A DNA stretch of 29,801 nucleotides from an uncultured Clostridia bacterium (GCA_934169535.1 CAKPOC010000003.1:1-29801); one strand, 5' to 3'. Shown: positions 1 to 8,350, numbered from the stretch's first letter. Made by a program: numbers and translations. Notes: generated by a model from the sequence alone, not told the origin.

Positions 1-1011
1 AACACGTTTTCCAAGTAAGTTTTGTCTAAATCTTCCTTGTTTTCCTTTTAATAAATCAGATAATGATTTTAAAGGTCGATTTCCAGCTCCTGTTACTGGT
101 CTTCCACGTCTGCCATTATCAATTAAGGCATCTACAGACTCTTGAAGCATTCTCTTTTCATTTCTTACGATAATTTCTGGAGCTCCAAGTTCTAGTAGTC
201 TTTTTAGTCTGTTATTTCTGTTTATAACTCTTCTGTAAAGGTCATTTAAATCAGATGTTGCAAATCTTCCTCCATCTAATTGAACCATTGGTCTTAAATC
301 TGGTGGTATTACTGGAACAACTTGCATAATCATCCACTCTGGTTTATTACCAGAAATTCTAAATGCCTCTATTGTGTCTAGTCTTTTTACTATTTTAGCT
401 TTCTTTTGTTCACTTGCTTTTTCTATTTCTTTCTTTAATTTCTCTGATAACTTTTCTAAGTCGATTTCAGAAAGAAGTTCTTTTATAGGTTCTGCTCCCA
501 TTTCAGCTTTAAAAGAATCTTTTCCGTATTTTTCTCTTGCTTCAACATATTCTTTTTCAGATAAAACTTGTGCTTTTGCAAGAGGTGTTTTTCCTGGGTC
601 TGTTACTATATATGATGCAAAATATATAACTTTTTCCAAAGCTTTTGGAGATACATCTAAAAGTAAAGCTATTCTGCTTGGTATTCCTTTAAAATACCAA
701 ATGTGAGCTACTGGGGCAGCAAGTTCTATATGCCCCATTCTCTCTCTTCTTACTTTAGATTTTGTAACTTCAACTCCACATCTGTCACAGACAATTCCTT
801 TATATCTAACCCTTTTATATTTTCCACAGTGGCATTCCCAGTCTTTTGTTGGTCCAAATATTCTTTCACAAAATAGACCATCTTTTTCTGGCTTTAATGT
901 TCTATAATTGATAGTCTCTGGTTTTTTTACTTCGCCATGTGACCATTCTCTTATTTGTTCATCAGAAGCAATGCCAATTTTCATTTTATCAAAGTTTTGT
1001 AACTCGTCCAC
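1..1011 (-). CDS. rpoC: DNA-directed RNA polymerase subunit beta', N-terminal part (cut by window edge)
   Basis: This is the largest catalytic subunit of RNA polymerase, and only its first 337 codons are in the window. I translated it from the start: GTG at 1011 gives a protein beginning MDELQNFDKMKIG. An AGGGGG ribosome binding site lies at 1022-1027, about ten bases upstream. The N-terminal zinc-binding domain is clear, with cysteines at residues 60, 62, 75 and 78 (CHC, then CDRC), the spacing typical of bacterial RpoC. The visible part ends with LLGKRV, just before the DYSGRSV region. The catalytic NADFDGD motif would lie outside the window. The gene follows rpoB by 23 bases on the same strand and is surely co-transcribed with it. 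The next in-frame ATG is codon 10, which would cut into conserved sequence, so the GTG start is preferred. Confidence 0.97.
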   Translation of the reverse strand, partial: MDELQNFDKMKIGIASDEQIREWSHGEVKKPETINYRTLKPEKDGLFCERIFGPTKDWECHCGKYKRVRYKGIVCDRCGVEVTKSKVRRERMGHIELAAPVAHIWYFKGIPSRIALLLDVSPKALEKVIYFASYIVTDPGKTPLAKAQVLSEKEYVEAREKYGKDSFKAEMGAEPIKELLSEIDLEKLSEKLKKEIEKASEQKKAKIVKRLDTIEAFRISGNKPEWMIMQVVPVIPPDLRPMVQLDGGRFATSDLNDLYRRVINRNNRLKRLLELGAPEIIVRNEKRMLQESVDALIDNGRRGRPVTGAGNRPLKSLSDLLKGKQGRFRQNLLGKRV

Positions 1012-1034
1012 TATATTTTTACCCCCTCGGATTA

Positions 1035-4000
1035 TTATTCTTCATCATTTAGCGTATCATCATCTAGTTCTGGCATATCTTCAAAAACATTATCTTCATC
1101 AAAGATATCGTCATCACTTGAATCAGTTTCTTCTTCGTCTTCTGACTCTTCTGAATATCCATCAGATAATTCTTTTTCATCTACAACAGTTTCTTCTGTA
1201 AATGTTTTATTTTCTATGTTGCTAAAGCTTGAAGATTCATCTATATCCTCTTTTAACTCAACTTCTTTGTTATCATGTGTATATAATTTTATGTCTAGTC
1301 CTAAAGCTTGAAGTTCTTTTACTAATACTTTAAATCCTTCTGGAACTCCTGGTTCTGGAACATTTTCACCTTTTACTATAGCTTCATAAGTTTTAACACG
1401 TCCAACAACATCATCTGATTTTACTGTTAACATTTCTTGTAATGAGTATGCAGCACCATATGCTTCTAGTGCCCAAACTTCCATCTCTCCAAAACGTTGT
1501 CCACCAAATTGTGCTTTTCCTCCTAAAGGTTGTTGTGTAACCATTCCGTAAGGTCCTGTTGAACGAGCATGTATCTTATCATCTACTAAATGGTGTAGTT
1601 TCATCATGTACATAACACCAACTGTTATTGGTTTTATGAATTTTTCACCAGTTCTACCATCATATAGTTCAGTTTTTCCATCTCTACGAAGTCCTGCTTC
1701 TTCAAGTAAGTCTTCAATTTCGTAGTCTTTTGCACCATCAAATACTGGTGTTGCAACTTTCCATCCTAGTGCACGTGCAGCCATTCCTAAATGAACCTCT
1801 AACACCTGTCCTAAGTTCATACGAGAAGGTATACCCATTGGATTTAATACTATATCTACTGGTGTACCATCTGGTAAATATGGCATGTCTTCTTCTGGAA
1901 GTATTCTTGAAATAACACCTTTATTTCCGTGACGTCCAGCCATTTTATCACCAACTGATATCTTTCTTTTTGTAGCTATATAACATCTAATTACTTGGTT
2001 TACCCCTGGTGCTAATTCTTCTGAATTTTCTCTTGTAAATACTTTAATATCTACAACAGTTCCAGCTTCTCCATGAGGAACTTTTAAAGATGTATCTCTT
2101 ACTTCTCTAGATTTTTCACCAAATATAGCACGAAGTAATCTTTCCTCTGCTGTAAGCTCTGTTTCTCCTTTTGGAGTAACTTTTCCAACTAAGATATCTC
2201 CTGGTCTTACTTCTGCACCAATTCTTATAATTCCGTTTTCATCTAGGTCTTTTAAACCATCATCTCCAACATTTGGTATGTCGCGAGTAATTTCTTCTGG
2301 ACCTAATTTTGTATCACGGCATTCGCAATCATATTCTTCTATATGAATTGATGTATAAACATCTTCTTTTACAAGTCTTTCTGAAATTAAAACAGCGTCC
2401 TCGTAGTTATAACCTTCCCATGTAGAGAATGCAATTAGAACGTTTCTTCCTAATGCCATTTCTCCGTTTTTTGTTGCTGGTCCATCAGCTAAAATATCGC
2501 CTGCTTTAACCATTTCACCTTTTTGAACAACTGGTCTTTGGTTAATACAAGTACCTCCGTTTGTTCTTTTAAATTTACGTAACTTGTACTTATCTAATTC
2601 GTTCTTTTTATTTCTTACTGTAATTTCATCAGCTGTAACTTTTTCTACAATACCTGCATTTATTGCTGTTACTGTTATTTCTGAATCACGAGCAGCTTTA
2701 TATTCCATACCTGTTCCAACAATTGGAGCTTCTGGAATTAAAAGTGGTACTGCTTGACGTTGCATGTTAGATCCCATTAATGAACGTTTTACATCATCAT
2801 GCTCTAAAAATGGTATCATTGCAGCTGCAACAGAAACTAATTGTTTTGGAGAAACATCTACATAGTCTACTTGATCTGCATCAACCTCTGTAATTTCTGA
2901 TTTATGTCTTACTTTTATTTTTTTGTTTACAAATTTTCCATCTTTATCTATTGGTTCTGATGCTTGAGCAATTATGTATTTATCTTCCTCATCTGCTGGC
3001 ATATATTCAACTATATCAGTTAATTTTCCAGTTTCTTTGTCTACTTTTCTGTATGGAGTTTCAACAAATCCATATTCATCTATCATGGCAAATGATGAAA
3101 GTGCTGAAATAAGTCCTATGTTTGGTCCTTCTGGAGATTCAACTGGGCATAATCTTCCGTAGTGAGTGTAGTGAATATCACGAACTTCGAATCCTGCTCT
3201 TTCACGAGAAAGTCCTCCAGGTCCTAATGCAGAAATTCTTCTTTTATGTGTAAGCTCTGATAATGGGTTTGTTTGATCCATAAATTGTGATAATTGAGAG
3301 CTTCCAAAGAATTCTCTGATTGAAGATGTTATAGGTTTTGTATTTATTAATGTTTGTGGTGTTACAGAGTCTAAGTCTTGTATTGTCATTCTTTCACGAA
3401 CAACTCTTTCAAGTCTTGTTAAACCAATTCTGAATTGGTTTTGTAGTAACTCACCAACACATCTAATACGTCTGTTTCCTAAATGGTCTATGTCATCGAT
3501 TTTTCCAATTCCATAGTCTAAGTTTAATAAATAGCTTATTGATGCAATCATGTCCTCTGTTGTAATTGTTAGAGGAACTAGCTCTGAATATCTTTCCTTA
3601 ATTACATCATGTAATTTTTCGTCTGGAGTTGTATCCATAATTGATTTTAATACATTATAGTTTACTCTTTCCTTAAAATGTAAGTCTGATAAATTTACAT
3701 TTGGAAGCATTTTGTGGATATCAACTGTTCCATTTCCAATAACTCTTACCTTTGTTTCACCAACAAGAACATCTACTACATTTATTCCTGCATCTTGAAT
3801 TTGTTCTGCTACATCTGCTGAAATTACAGAATTTTTTTCTGCTAAAACTTCACCTGTTGATTGGTCAATTACGTCATCATATGCAATTTGACCTGTAATC
3901 CTTGTAGCTAAGCTTAATTTTTTGTTAAACTTGTAACGTCCAACTTTTGCTAAATCATATCTTCTATTGTCGAAGAATAATCCGTCAAATAAGCTTCTTG

Positions 4001-4751
4001 CAGCTTCTGCTGTTGGAAGTTCACCTGGTCTTAATTTTTTGTAAATTTCTATTAAAGCTTCATCTTGATCTTTTATTGTGTCCTTTTCTAATGTTGCTTT
4101 AATTTTAGGGTCATTTGCAAATAAATCTAAAATTTGATCATCTGTTGCAAATCCTATGCTTCTTAATAATGAAGTTACAAGTAATTTTCTTGTTCTATCA
4201 ACTCTTACGTAGAATACATCATTACTATCTGTTTCGTATTCTAGCCAAGCACCTCTTATTGGCATAACTGTAGATGTGTAAATCTTTTTACCAGTTTTGT
4301 CAAATTCGCTATCATAGTAGCAAGATGGCGAACGAACCAATTGGCTGACAATAACTCTCTCTGCACCATTTATAATAAATGTTGCACTGTCAGTCATAAG
4401 TGGGAAATCACCTAAATAAATTTCCTGCTCTTTAATTTCCCCTGTTTCTTTGTTGATTAATCTAACTTTAACGTGTAATCTTGTTGAATATGTTGCATCA
4501 CGCTCTTTAGCTTCTTCTATTGTGTACTTTGTTTTGTCTTCCATATAATAGTCTAAAAATTCTAGAATTAAATTTCCAGAATAATCAACTATAGGGGAAA
4601 TGTCCTTAAGAACCTCTCCTAAGCCTTCTTCGATAAACCAATTATAGGAATCTTTTTGAACTTGAATTAAGTTAGGCATTTCGACAAAATCGCCTATTTT
4701 AGAAAAACTTTTTCTTGTGCATTTTTCATGTTTTACTTCTTTTAGATTCAA
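1035..4751 (-). CDS. rpoB: DNA-directed RNA polymerase subunit beta
   Basis: This is the beta subunit of core RNA polymerase, 1238 aa, a full-length Firmicutes-type RpoB. The rifampicin-pocket segment is intact, with SSQLSQFMDQ followed by ELTHKRRISALGPGGLSRE. The usual drug-sensitive Asp, His and Ser residues are present, so no classical resistance change is seen. Other landmarks are VESPEGPNIGLI, the GRHGNKGVIS catalytic-core motif and GGKAQFGGQRFGEMEVWAL near the C-terminus. The last 71 residues are an extremely acidic tail: about 34 Asp or Glu and only two Lys. The start is TTG at 4751, with GAGGTG about seven bases upstream; no better ATG exists nearby. The gene has its own promoter at 5128-5157 and a long leader. 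It is preceded by nrdG, not by rplL as in most bacteria. Confidence 0.98.
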   Translation of the reverse strand: MNLKEVKHEKCTRKSFSKIGDFVEMPNLIQVQKDSYNWFIEEGLGEVLKDISPIVDYSGNLILEFLDYYMEDKTKYTIEEAKERDATYSTRLHVKVRLINKETGEIKEQEIYLGDFPLMTDSATFIINGAERVIVSQLVRSPSCYYDSEFDKTGKKIYTSTVMPIRGAWLEYETDSNDVFYVRVDRTRKLLVTSLLRSIGFATDDQILDLFANDPKIKATLEKDTIKDQDEALIEIYKKLRPGELPTAEAARSLFDGLFFDNRRYDLAKVGRYKFNKKLSLATRITGQIAYDDVIDQSTGEVLAEKNSVISADVAEQIQDAGINVVDVLVGETKVRVIGNGTVDIHKMLPNVNLSDLHFKERVNYNVLKSIMDTTPDEKLHDVIKERYSELVPLTITTEDMIASISYLLNLDYGIGKIDDIDHLGNRRIRCVGELLQNQFRIGLTRLERVVRERMTIQDLDSVTPQTLINTKPITSSIREFFGSSQLSQFMDQTNPLSELTHKRRISALGPGGLSRERAGFEVRDIHYTHYGRLCPVESPEGPNIGLISALSSFAMIDEYGFVETPYRKVDKETGKLTDIVEYMPADEEDKYIIAQASEPIDKDGKFVNKKIKVRHKSEITEVDADQVDYVDVSPKQLVSVAAAMIPFLEHDDVKRSLMGSNMQRQAVPLLIPEAPIVGTGMEYKAARDSEITVTAINAGIVEKVTADEITVRNKKNELDKYKLRKFKRTNGGTCINQRPVVQKGEMVKAGDILADGPATKNGEMALGRNVLIAFSTWEGYNYEDAVLISERLVKEDVYTSIHIEEYDCECRDTKLGPEEITRDIPNVGDDGLKDLDENGIIRIGAEVRPGDILVGKVTPKGETELTAEERLLRAIFGEKSREVRDTSLKVPHGEAGTVVDIKVFTRENSEELAPGVNQVIRCYIATKRKISVGDKMAGRHGNKGVISRILPEEDMPYLPDGTPVDIVLNPMGIPSRMNLGQVLEVHLGMAARALGWKVATPVFDGAKDYEIEDLLEEAGLRRDGKTELYDGRTGEKFIKPITVGVMYMMKLHHLVDDKIHARSTGPYGMVTQQPLGGKAQFGGQRFGEMEVWALEAYGAAYSLQEMLTVKSDDVVGRVKTYEAIVKGENVPEPGVPEGFKVLVKELQALGLDIKLYTHDNKEVELKEDIDESSSFSNIENKTFTEETVVDEKELSDGYSEESEDEEETDSSDDDIFDEDNVFEDMPELDDDTLNDEE

Positions 4752-4976
4752 AGCTGTTCACCTCATAATAAAAATTAAAGCAGAATTTAATATATAAGAT
4801 TTCAAAAAAGTCCTTCTTGCCATTTTGTTTTTATTAACTACTAAAAGTTCACTGCTCTATAAACTTTTTTCATTTATATAGGCAAAACGCAATTCCTCTT
4901 TTTTGCTTATTTATAACTAATTTAGAATTTAAAATTTGAGCTAATTTGTACTAGGCTAATAACTTATAGGTTAAAA

Positions 4977-4994
4977 TTAGCAGCAAAAAACCAT
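4977..4994 (-). CDS. possible 5-codon leader ORF in the rpoB untranslated leader
   Basis: Within the rpoB leader, AAAGGGG (5000-5006) sits five bases upstream of an ATG that opens a five-codon frame, MVFCC, ending in TAA. The spacing and the ribosome-binding-site strength look right for translation. Right after it come two mutually exclusive stem possibilities (GCTAA with TTAGC, and CTAATTT with AAATTAG), a layout that would suit attenuation. The region is very AT-rich, so all this could be chance. This is inference from pattern only; nothing here matches a leader peptide I know. Confidence 0.2.
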   Translation of the reverse strand: MVFCC

Positions 4995-5096
4995 TGGCAC
5001 CCCTTTACTTTGTTTTGCCAATTTTTCGTTGTTTTGTTATTGTTATTTGATATTTAGCCCTTTTATATTTATCACCCTTTACTTTATTTGCTCAGA

Positions 5097-5111
5097 GTGG
5101 CAATTTGCCAC
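5097..5111. repeat. perfect 15-bp palindrome just downstream of the rpoB promoter
   Basis: GTGGCAATTTGCCAC reads the same on both strands apart from the central base. It begins about ten bases downstream of the predicted rpoB transcription start. It could be an operator for a dimeric regulator, or a 5-bp RNA hairpin with an AAATT loop at the 5' end of the transcript. The sequence does not decide between these. Confidence 0.5.
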
Positions 5112-5127
5112 ATTAACAGTCTTTTAT

Positions 5128-5157
5128 ATTATACTTCAACTTAAGTGTTAAAGTCAA
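5128..5157 (-). promoter_or_regulatory. sigma-A-type promoter of rpoBC
   Basis: On the minus strand, TTGACT (5157-5152) is followed after 18 bases by a perfect TATAAT (5133-5128). It lies directly downstream of the nrdDG terminator. Together they make rpoBC an independent transcription unit, with a start point near 5121. Confidence 0.8.
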
Positions 5158-5177
5158 TACAAAAATCAATTTTTTTC

Positions 5178-5216
5178 AAAAAAATAGCAAATAAATCTTA
5201 AAAGACCCATTTGCCA
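5178..5216 (-). terminator. intrinsic terminator of nrdD-nrdG
   Basis: The minus-strand RNA can fold residues 5216-5185 into a stem of about 15 pairs (TGGCAAATGGGTCTT against AAGATTTATTTGCTA), closed by a two-base loop. Four of the pairs are G-U wobbles. Seven T residues follow at once (5184-5178). The wobble pairs become A-C mismatches on the other strand, so the hairpin works only for minus-strand transcripts, as expected for nrdG. Confidence 0.85.
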
Positions 5217-5240
5217 TCTTCGTTTTAATTTTTATCTTTT

Positions 5241-5735
5241 TTAGTCACAATATAGAACCACTTTGTTTTCTTCTAAACTCTTTGGTACATCAATTACTCT
5301 TTGGTTTTCAGATCCTCTCCATTTTAATGTTGGATTGTTTTTTTCGTCGACATATTGGCCATCAACTAATACGTCTATGTAATTTAATGCAAGTTTATCT
5401 TTAAGTTCCTTATCAAATGTGAATCCTGTCCAAACCCACACTGTTTTGTCTGGATAGCGTTCTTTAAATTTTTTCGCTAGCCAATGTGTTCCTTCTATAT
5501 TCTTTGGGTGCATTGGTTCGCCCCCTAAAATAGAAAGTCCTTTAATATATTTAGGTTCCGCAAGTTTTAATACTTTTTCTATAGTTTCATCTGTAAATTC
5601 TTCTCCGCCCTTAAAATCGTGCGTTTCTGGGTTAAAGCAGTTTTTGCAGTTAAAGCTACAGCCTTGCATGAATATTGACACTCTTACTCCTGGTCCGTTA
5701 GAAATATCCATTTTTCTTATTTTATTGTATCTCAT
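5241..5735 (-). CDS. nrdG: anaerobic ribonucleoside-triphosphate reductase activating protein
   Basis: This is a radical SAM enzyme that uses S-adenosylmethionine and a 4Fe-4S cluster to place the glycyl radical on NrdD. It is 164 aa, a usual length for NrdG. The cluster motif CX3CX2C is visible at Cys26, Cys30 and Cys33 (GCSFNCKNC), and the SAM-binding GGEP motif follows in SILGGEPMH. The C-terminal stretch with VDGQY and RGSENQRVIDV is typical of the family. Translation starts at ATG 5735 behind AAGGGA. The gene begins 20 bases after the nrdD stop codon, so the two form an operon, which ends at the hairpin at 5178-5216. Confidence 0.97.
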   Translation of the reverse strand: MRYNKIRKMDISNGPGVRVSIFMQGCSFNCKNCFNPETHDFKGGEEFTDETIEKVLKLAEPKYIKGLSILGGEPMHPKNIEGTHWLAKKFKERYPDKTVWVWTGFTFDKELKDKLALNYIDVLVDGQYVDEKNNPTLKWRGSENQRVIDVPKSLEENKVVLYCD

Positions 5736-5755
5736 GTCTTTTCCCTTCTTGCTAT

Positions 5756-7912
5756 TTATGCGTCTTTATTATCTATATGTAACACTCTTTCTTTAATTTC
5801 TTGTGTTCTTCCTTTATTCCAAAAATTACTTCCTATATATCCGCAAGTTCTTCTTGCAACATTTAATGTTGAATGATCTCTGTTTCCACAGTTTGGGCAA
5901 TACCATTCTAAATTATCATCTATTAAAATTTCACCATCATATCCGCATTTTTGGCAGTAGTCTGACTTAGTATTTAATTCCGCATACATAATGTTGTCAT
6001 ATATAAATTTTATAACTTCTAATACTACTTCTATATTGTTTTGTAAGTTTGGTGTTTCTACATAAGATATTGCTCCTCCTGGGCTCAATCTTTGGAATTT
6101 GCTTTCAATTCCCAATTTTGAAAATGCGTCTATTTCTTCAAATACTGGAATATGGTATGAATTCGTTATATAACTTCTGTCTGTTATTCCTGGTATTTTT
6201 CCAAAACGTTTTTGTAAGCATTTTGCAAATTTATATGTTGTAGATTCTATTGGTGTTCCATAAACACTGTAATCTATATCTTCTGATTCTTTCCATTCTT
6301 TGCATTTATCATTTAGCTTTTGCATAACTTCTAGTCCGAATTTTTCGCCTTTTTCAGCATCTGTGTGGCTTACTCCTGTCATATATTTTACGCATTCGTA
6401 AAGCCCTGCATATCCTAGTGAAATTGTTGAATATCCCCCATGAAGCAATGAATGAATGCTTTCGCCTTTCTTTAGTCTTGCTAAAGCTCCGTGTTGCCAT
6501 AGAATTGGAGCAACATCACTTGTTGCTTTTGCAAGTCTTTCGTGTCTTAACTTTAATGCTCTGTGGCAAATTTCTAATCTTTCATCAAATATTTTCCAGA
6601 ATTTATCCACATTTTTTCCAGAAGATAGTGCTACATCTATTAAATTTATTGTAACAACACCTTGATTAAATCTTCCATAATATTTAGGTTTTTTAGTTTC
6701 AGGGTCTACATATGGTGTTAAGAAAGATCTGCATCCCATACATGGATAGCATTGTCCCTCTCCATTTGCATCTATTTTTAATTGTTTCATTACCTTTTCT
6801 GAAATATAATCTGGGACCATACGTTTTGCTGTACATTTTGCAGCAAGTTCTGTTAAATAATAGTATTTGCTATCTTCATGAATGTTATCTTCTTCTAGTA
6901 CATATAAAAGTTTTGGAAATGCCGGTGTTATATATACACCTTTTTCGTTTTTCATTCCTAAAATTCTTTGTTCAAGAATTTCTTTTATTATCATAGCAAG
7001 TTCTTCTTTGTATTCATCTGTTTCGCCTAAATATAAGCAAACACTTAAAAATGGTGCTTGTCCATTTGTTGTTGTCATTGAATTTATTTGATATTGGAAT
7101 GTTTGAACTCCATCTTTTATTTCTTTTAATAAATCTTCTTTTGCAAATTTTTCAACTTGTTCTTTATTTAATTTTCTATCTTTATATTTTTTCAAATAGT
7201 AATTGTAACTGTCTCTTACAAATGGTGCCAAATGAGTCATTGTAACTGTGCATCCACCATATTGACTAGAATTTACAGCTGTTATTATTTGTGTTGCAAT
7301 TGTCATTGCTGTCAAAAATTTATGAGGTTTTTCTATCATAACTCCATTTATTTCAGTTCCGTTTTGAAGCATATCCTCTAAATTTATTAGATCACAATTA
7401 TGAAGTGCATTTTGTGCAAAATAATCTGCGTCATGGAAGTGAATTATTCCTTCATCATGTGCTTTTACAATATCTTCTGGAAGTAAAAATCTTCTTGTTA
7501 TATCTGTACTTGTTATTCCCGCTAAATAGTCTCTTTGTGTTGTAACAACTTTTGCATTTTTATTAGAATTTTCTGTATTCCAATATTCGCTTTCTCCATC
7601 TATTAATTCTTTTATTGATTGATCTGTTGTATTTGCTTTTCTTACTAAAGCTCTTGTATATCTATAAGTAATATATTCTTTTGCAAGTTCATATTTACCT
7701 ATTTCCATTAATTTTTGTTCTATTATATCTTGAATGTCTTCTACTAATATTCTTTTTTTGCGAAGATCTTCTATATATTCTATAATTCCGTTTATTTCTT
7801 CTTGAGTAGCTCTATATTTTTTGCTAACTTCTTTATTGGCTTTTTCTATAGCTATATTTATTTTTTCTGAATTGTATTCAACAATTGTTCCGTCACGTTT
7901 AATTACTTGCAT
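5756..7912 (-). CDS. nrdD: anaerobic (class III) ribonucleoside-triphosphate reductase
   Basis: This enzyme reduces ribonucleoside triphosphates to dNTPs under anaerobic conditions with a glycyl radical. It is 718 aa, full length. Residues 1-92 form an ATP-cone allosteric domain (MQVIKRDGTIVEY). Conserved active-site region motifs include HNCDLINLEDMLQNG (Cys173) and CYPCMGCRSFL (Cys388, Cys391, Cys394). A C-terminal zinc site has Cys653, 656, 672 and 675. The glycyl radical motif RRTCGYIGS places the radical at Gly691. The start is ATG 7912 behind a good GGAGG. The activase NrdG follows, and the promoter is at 7945-7971. No NrdR boxes were recognised upstream. An oxygen-sensitive reductase points to an anaerobic lifestyle. 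Confidence 0.98.
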   Translation of the reverse strand: MQVIKRDGTIVEYNSEKINIAIEKANKEVSKKYRATQEEINGIIEYIEDLRKKRILVEDIQDIIEQKLMEIGKYELAKEYITYRYTRALVRKANTTDQSIKELIDGESEYWNTENSNKNAKVVTTQRDYLAGITSTDITRRFLLPEDIVKAHDEGIIHFHDADYFAQNALHNCDLINLEDMLQNGTEINGVMIEKPHKFLTAMTIATQIITAVNSSQYGGCTVTMTHLAPFVRDSYNYYLKKYKDRKLNKEQVEKFAKEDLLKEIKDGVQTFQYQINSMTTTNGQAPFLSVCLYLGETDEYKEELAMIIKEILEQRILGMKNEKGVYITPAFPKLLYVLEEDNIHEDSKYYYLTELAAKCTAKRMVPDYISEKVMKQLKIDANGEGQCYPCMGCRSFLTPYVDPETKKPKYYGRFNQGVVTINLIDVALSSGKNVDKFWKIFDERLEICHRALKLRHERLAKATSDVAPILWQHGALARLKKGESIHSLLHGGYSTISLGYAGLYECVKYMTGVSHTDAEKGEKFGLEVMQKLNDKCKEWKESEDIDYSVYGTPIESTTYKFAKCLQKRFGKIPGITDRSYITNSYHIPVFEEIDAFSKLGIESKFQRLSPGGAISYVETPNLQNNIEVVLEVIKFIYDNIMYAELNTKSDYCQKCGYDGEILIDDNLEWYCPNCGNRDHSTLNVARRTCGYIGSNFWNKGRTQEIKERVLHIDNKDA

Positions 7913-7944
7913 TTTGTTGCCTCCTTGTTTTAATGTGATTAAAT

Positions 7945-7971
7945 ATTATACCAGAAAAATTATAATGTCAA
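7945..7971 (-). promoter_or_regulatory. probable promoter of nrdDG
   Basis: On the minus strand, a perfect TTGACA (7971-7966) and a perfect TATAAT (7950-7945) are separated by 15 bases, slightly short of the ideal 17. The -10 hexamer ends 32 bases upstream of the nrdD ATG. Confidence 0.6.
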
Positions 7972-8317
7972 AAGCATATTCTTTATGTTATTAGTATTTT
8001 TTGCCTAGAGCCACCAGGGATACAGCTGCAATGTAATAATTGTTGCTACAGTATTTTTGTTATTTTTTGTCTGATTTTATTTTTTAATGTCTACTCTTCC
8101 AAGGTTTTGCCAATTTTAAATTATTTTTTGTTAATATCTTATATTACATTTTCGTTACAATTTGTTATTTTTTAAAAAATCGTTTTTTAGTTTTTTCTAT
8201 TTTTTGTTTTGCTTTTATTCCGTTTTGCCGTATTTTAAAGGTTTTAGCATTTTTATTTTTCCCAAAATCGTCTTATTCTCAAAAATCATTTTTTAGTTTT
8301 TAAATATTTTTTAGTGT
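7972..8317. other. intergenic region between the surface-protein operon and nrdD, no gene seen
   Basis: This stretch has no credible coding frame. Most of it is strikingly T-rich on the plus strand. It contains a near-identical 21-base direct repeat at 8175-8195 and 8281-8301 (one mismatch). It also holds the motif GTTTTGCCAATTTT (8104-8117), which recurs in the rpoB leader at 5013-5026. A patch at about 8001-8052 is richer in G and C than its surroundings (GCCTAGAGCCACCAGGGAT, then CAGCTGCAA). I cannot assign this patch to a known RNA or site. Confidence 0.5.
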
Positions 8318-8350
8318 AAAAAAGAAGTCTAGCATTTGCTAGGCTCCTTT
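8318..8350 (-). terminator. intrinsic terminator of the surface-protein operon
   Basis: The perfect CTAGCA/TGCTAG stem at 8329-8342 extends outward with one mismatch and one wobble to about 13 pairs. On the minus strand it is followed by a run of six T residues. It sits 11 bases past the stop codon of the 1785-aa protein. Confidence 0.8.

Larger units (their letters stand above)
4752..5127 (-). promoter_or_regulatory. long 5' untranslated leader of rpoB
   Basis: About 370 bases lie between the predicted rpoB start of transcription (near 5121) and the rpoB TTG start, with no gene longer than a few codons. Visible structure includes a perfect palindrome at 5097-5111; a hairpin pairing 4994-4999 with 5016-5021 (TTGGCA with TGCCAA); two copies of AAAGTAAAGGG(G)TG on the minus strand at 5073-5085 and 4998-5011; and a GCAAAA/TTTTGC stem near 4880-4910. 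I do not recognise it as a known riboswitch or ribosomal-protein leader; rplJL is not here, so it is not the L10 leader in its usual place. A long leader on the RNA polymerase genes suggests control after initiation, but that is inference. Confidence 0.5.

Noticed and set aside
374..706. Open frames on the plus strand across rpoC and rpoB (for example 374-706, 908-1201, 2974-3162)
   Set aside because: They lie opposite the strongly conserved RNA polymerase genes, have hydrophobic low-complexity translations and no ribosome binding site.
4752..5240. Ribosomal protein L10 leader or another known riboswitch upstream of rpoB
   Set aside because: No rplJ or rplL is present, and none of the conserved elements of the known leaders could be recognised.
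7913..8060. NrdR boxes or a cobalamin riboswitch controlling nrdDG
   Set aside because: No pair of sequences resembling the NrdR box was found. The GCCACC run lacks the surrounding structure of a B12 element, and class III reductases do not use B12.
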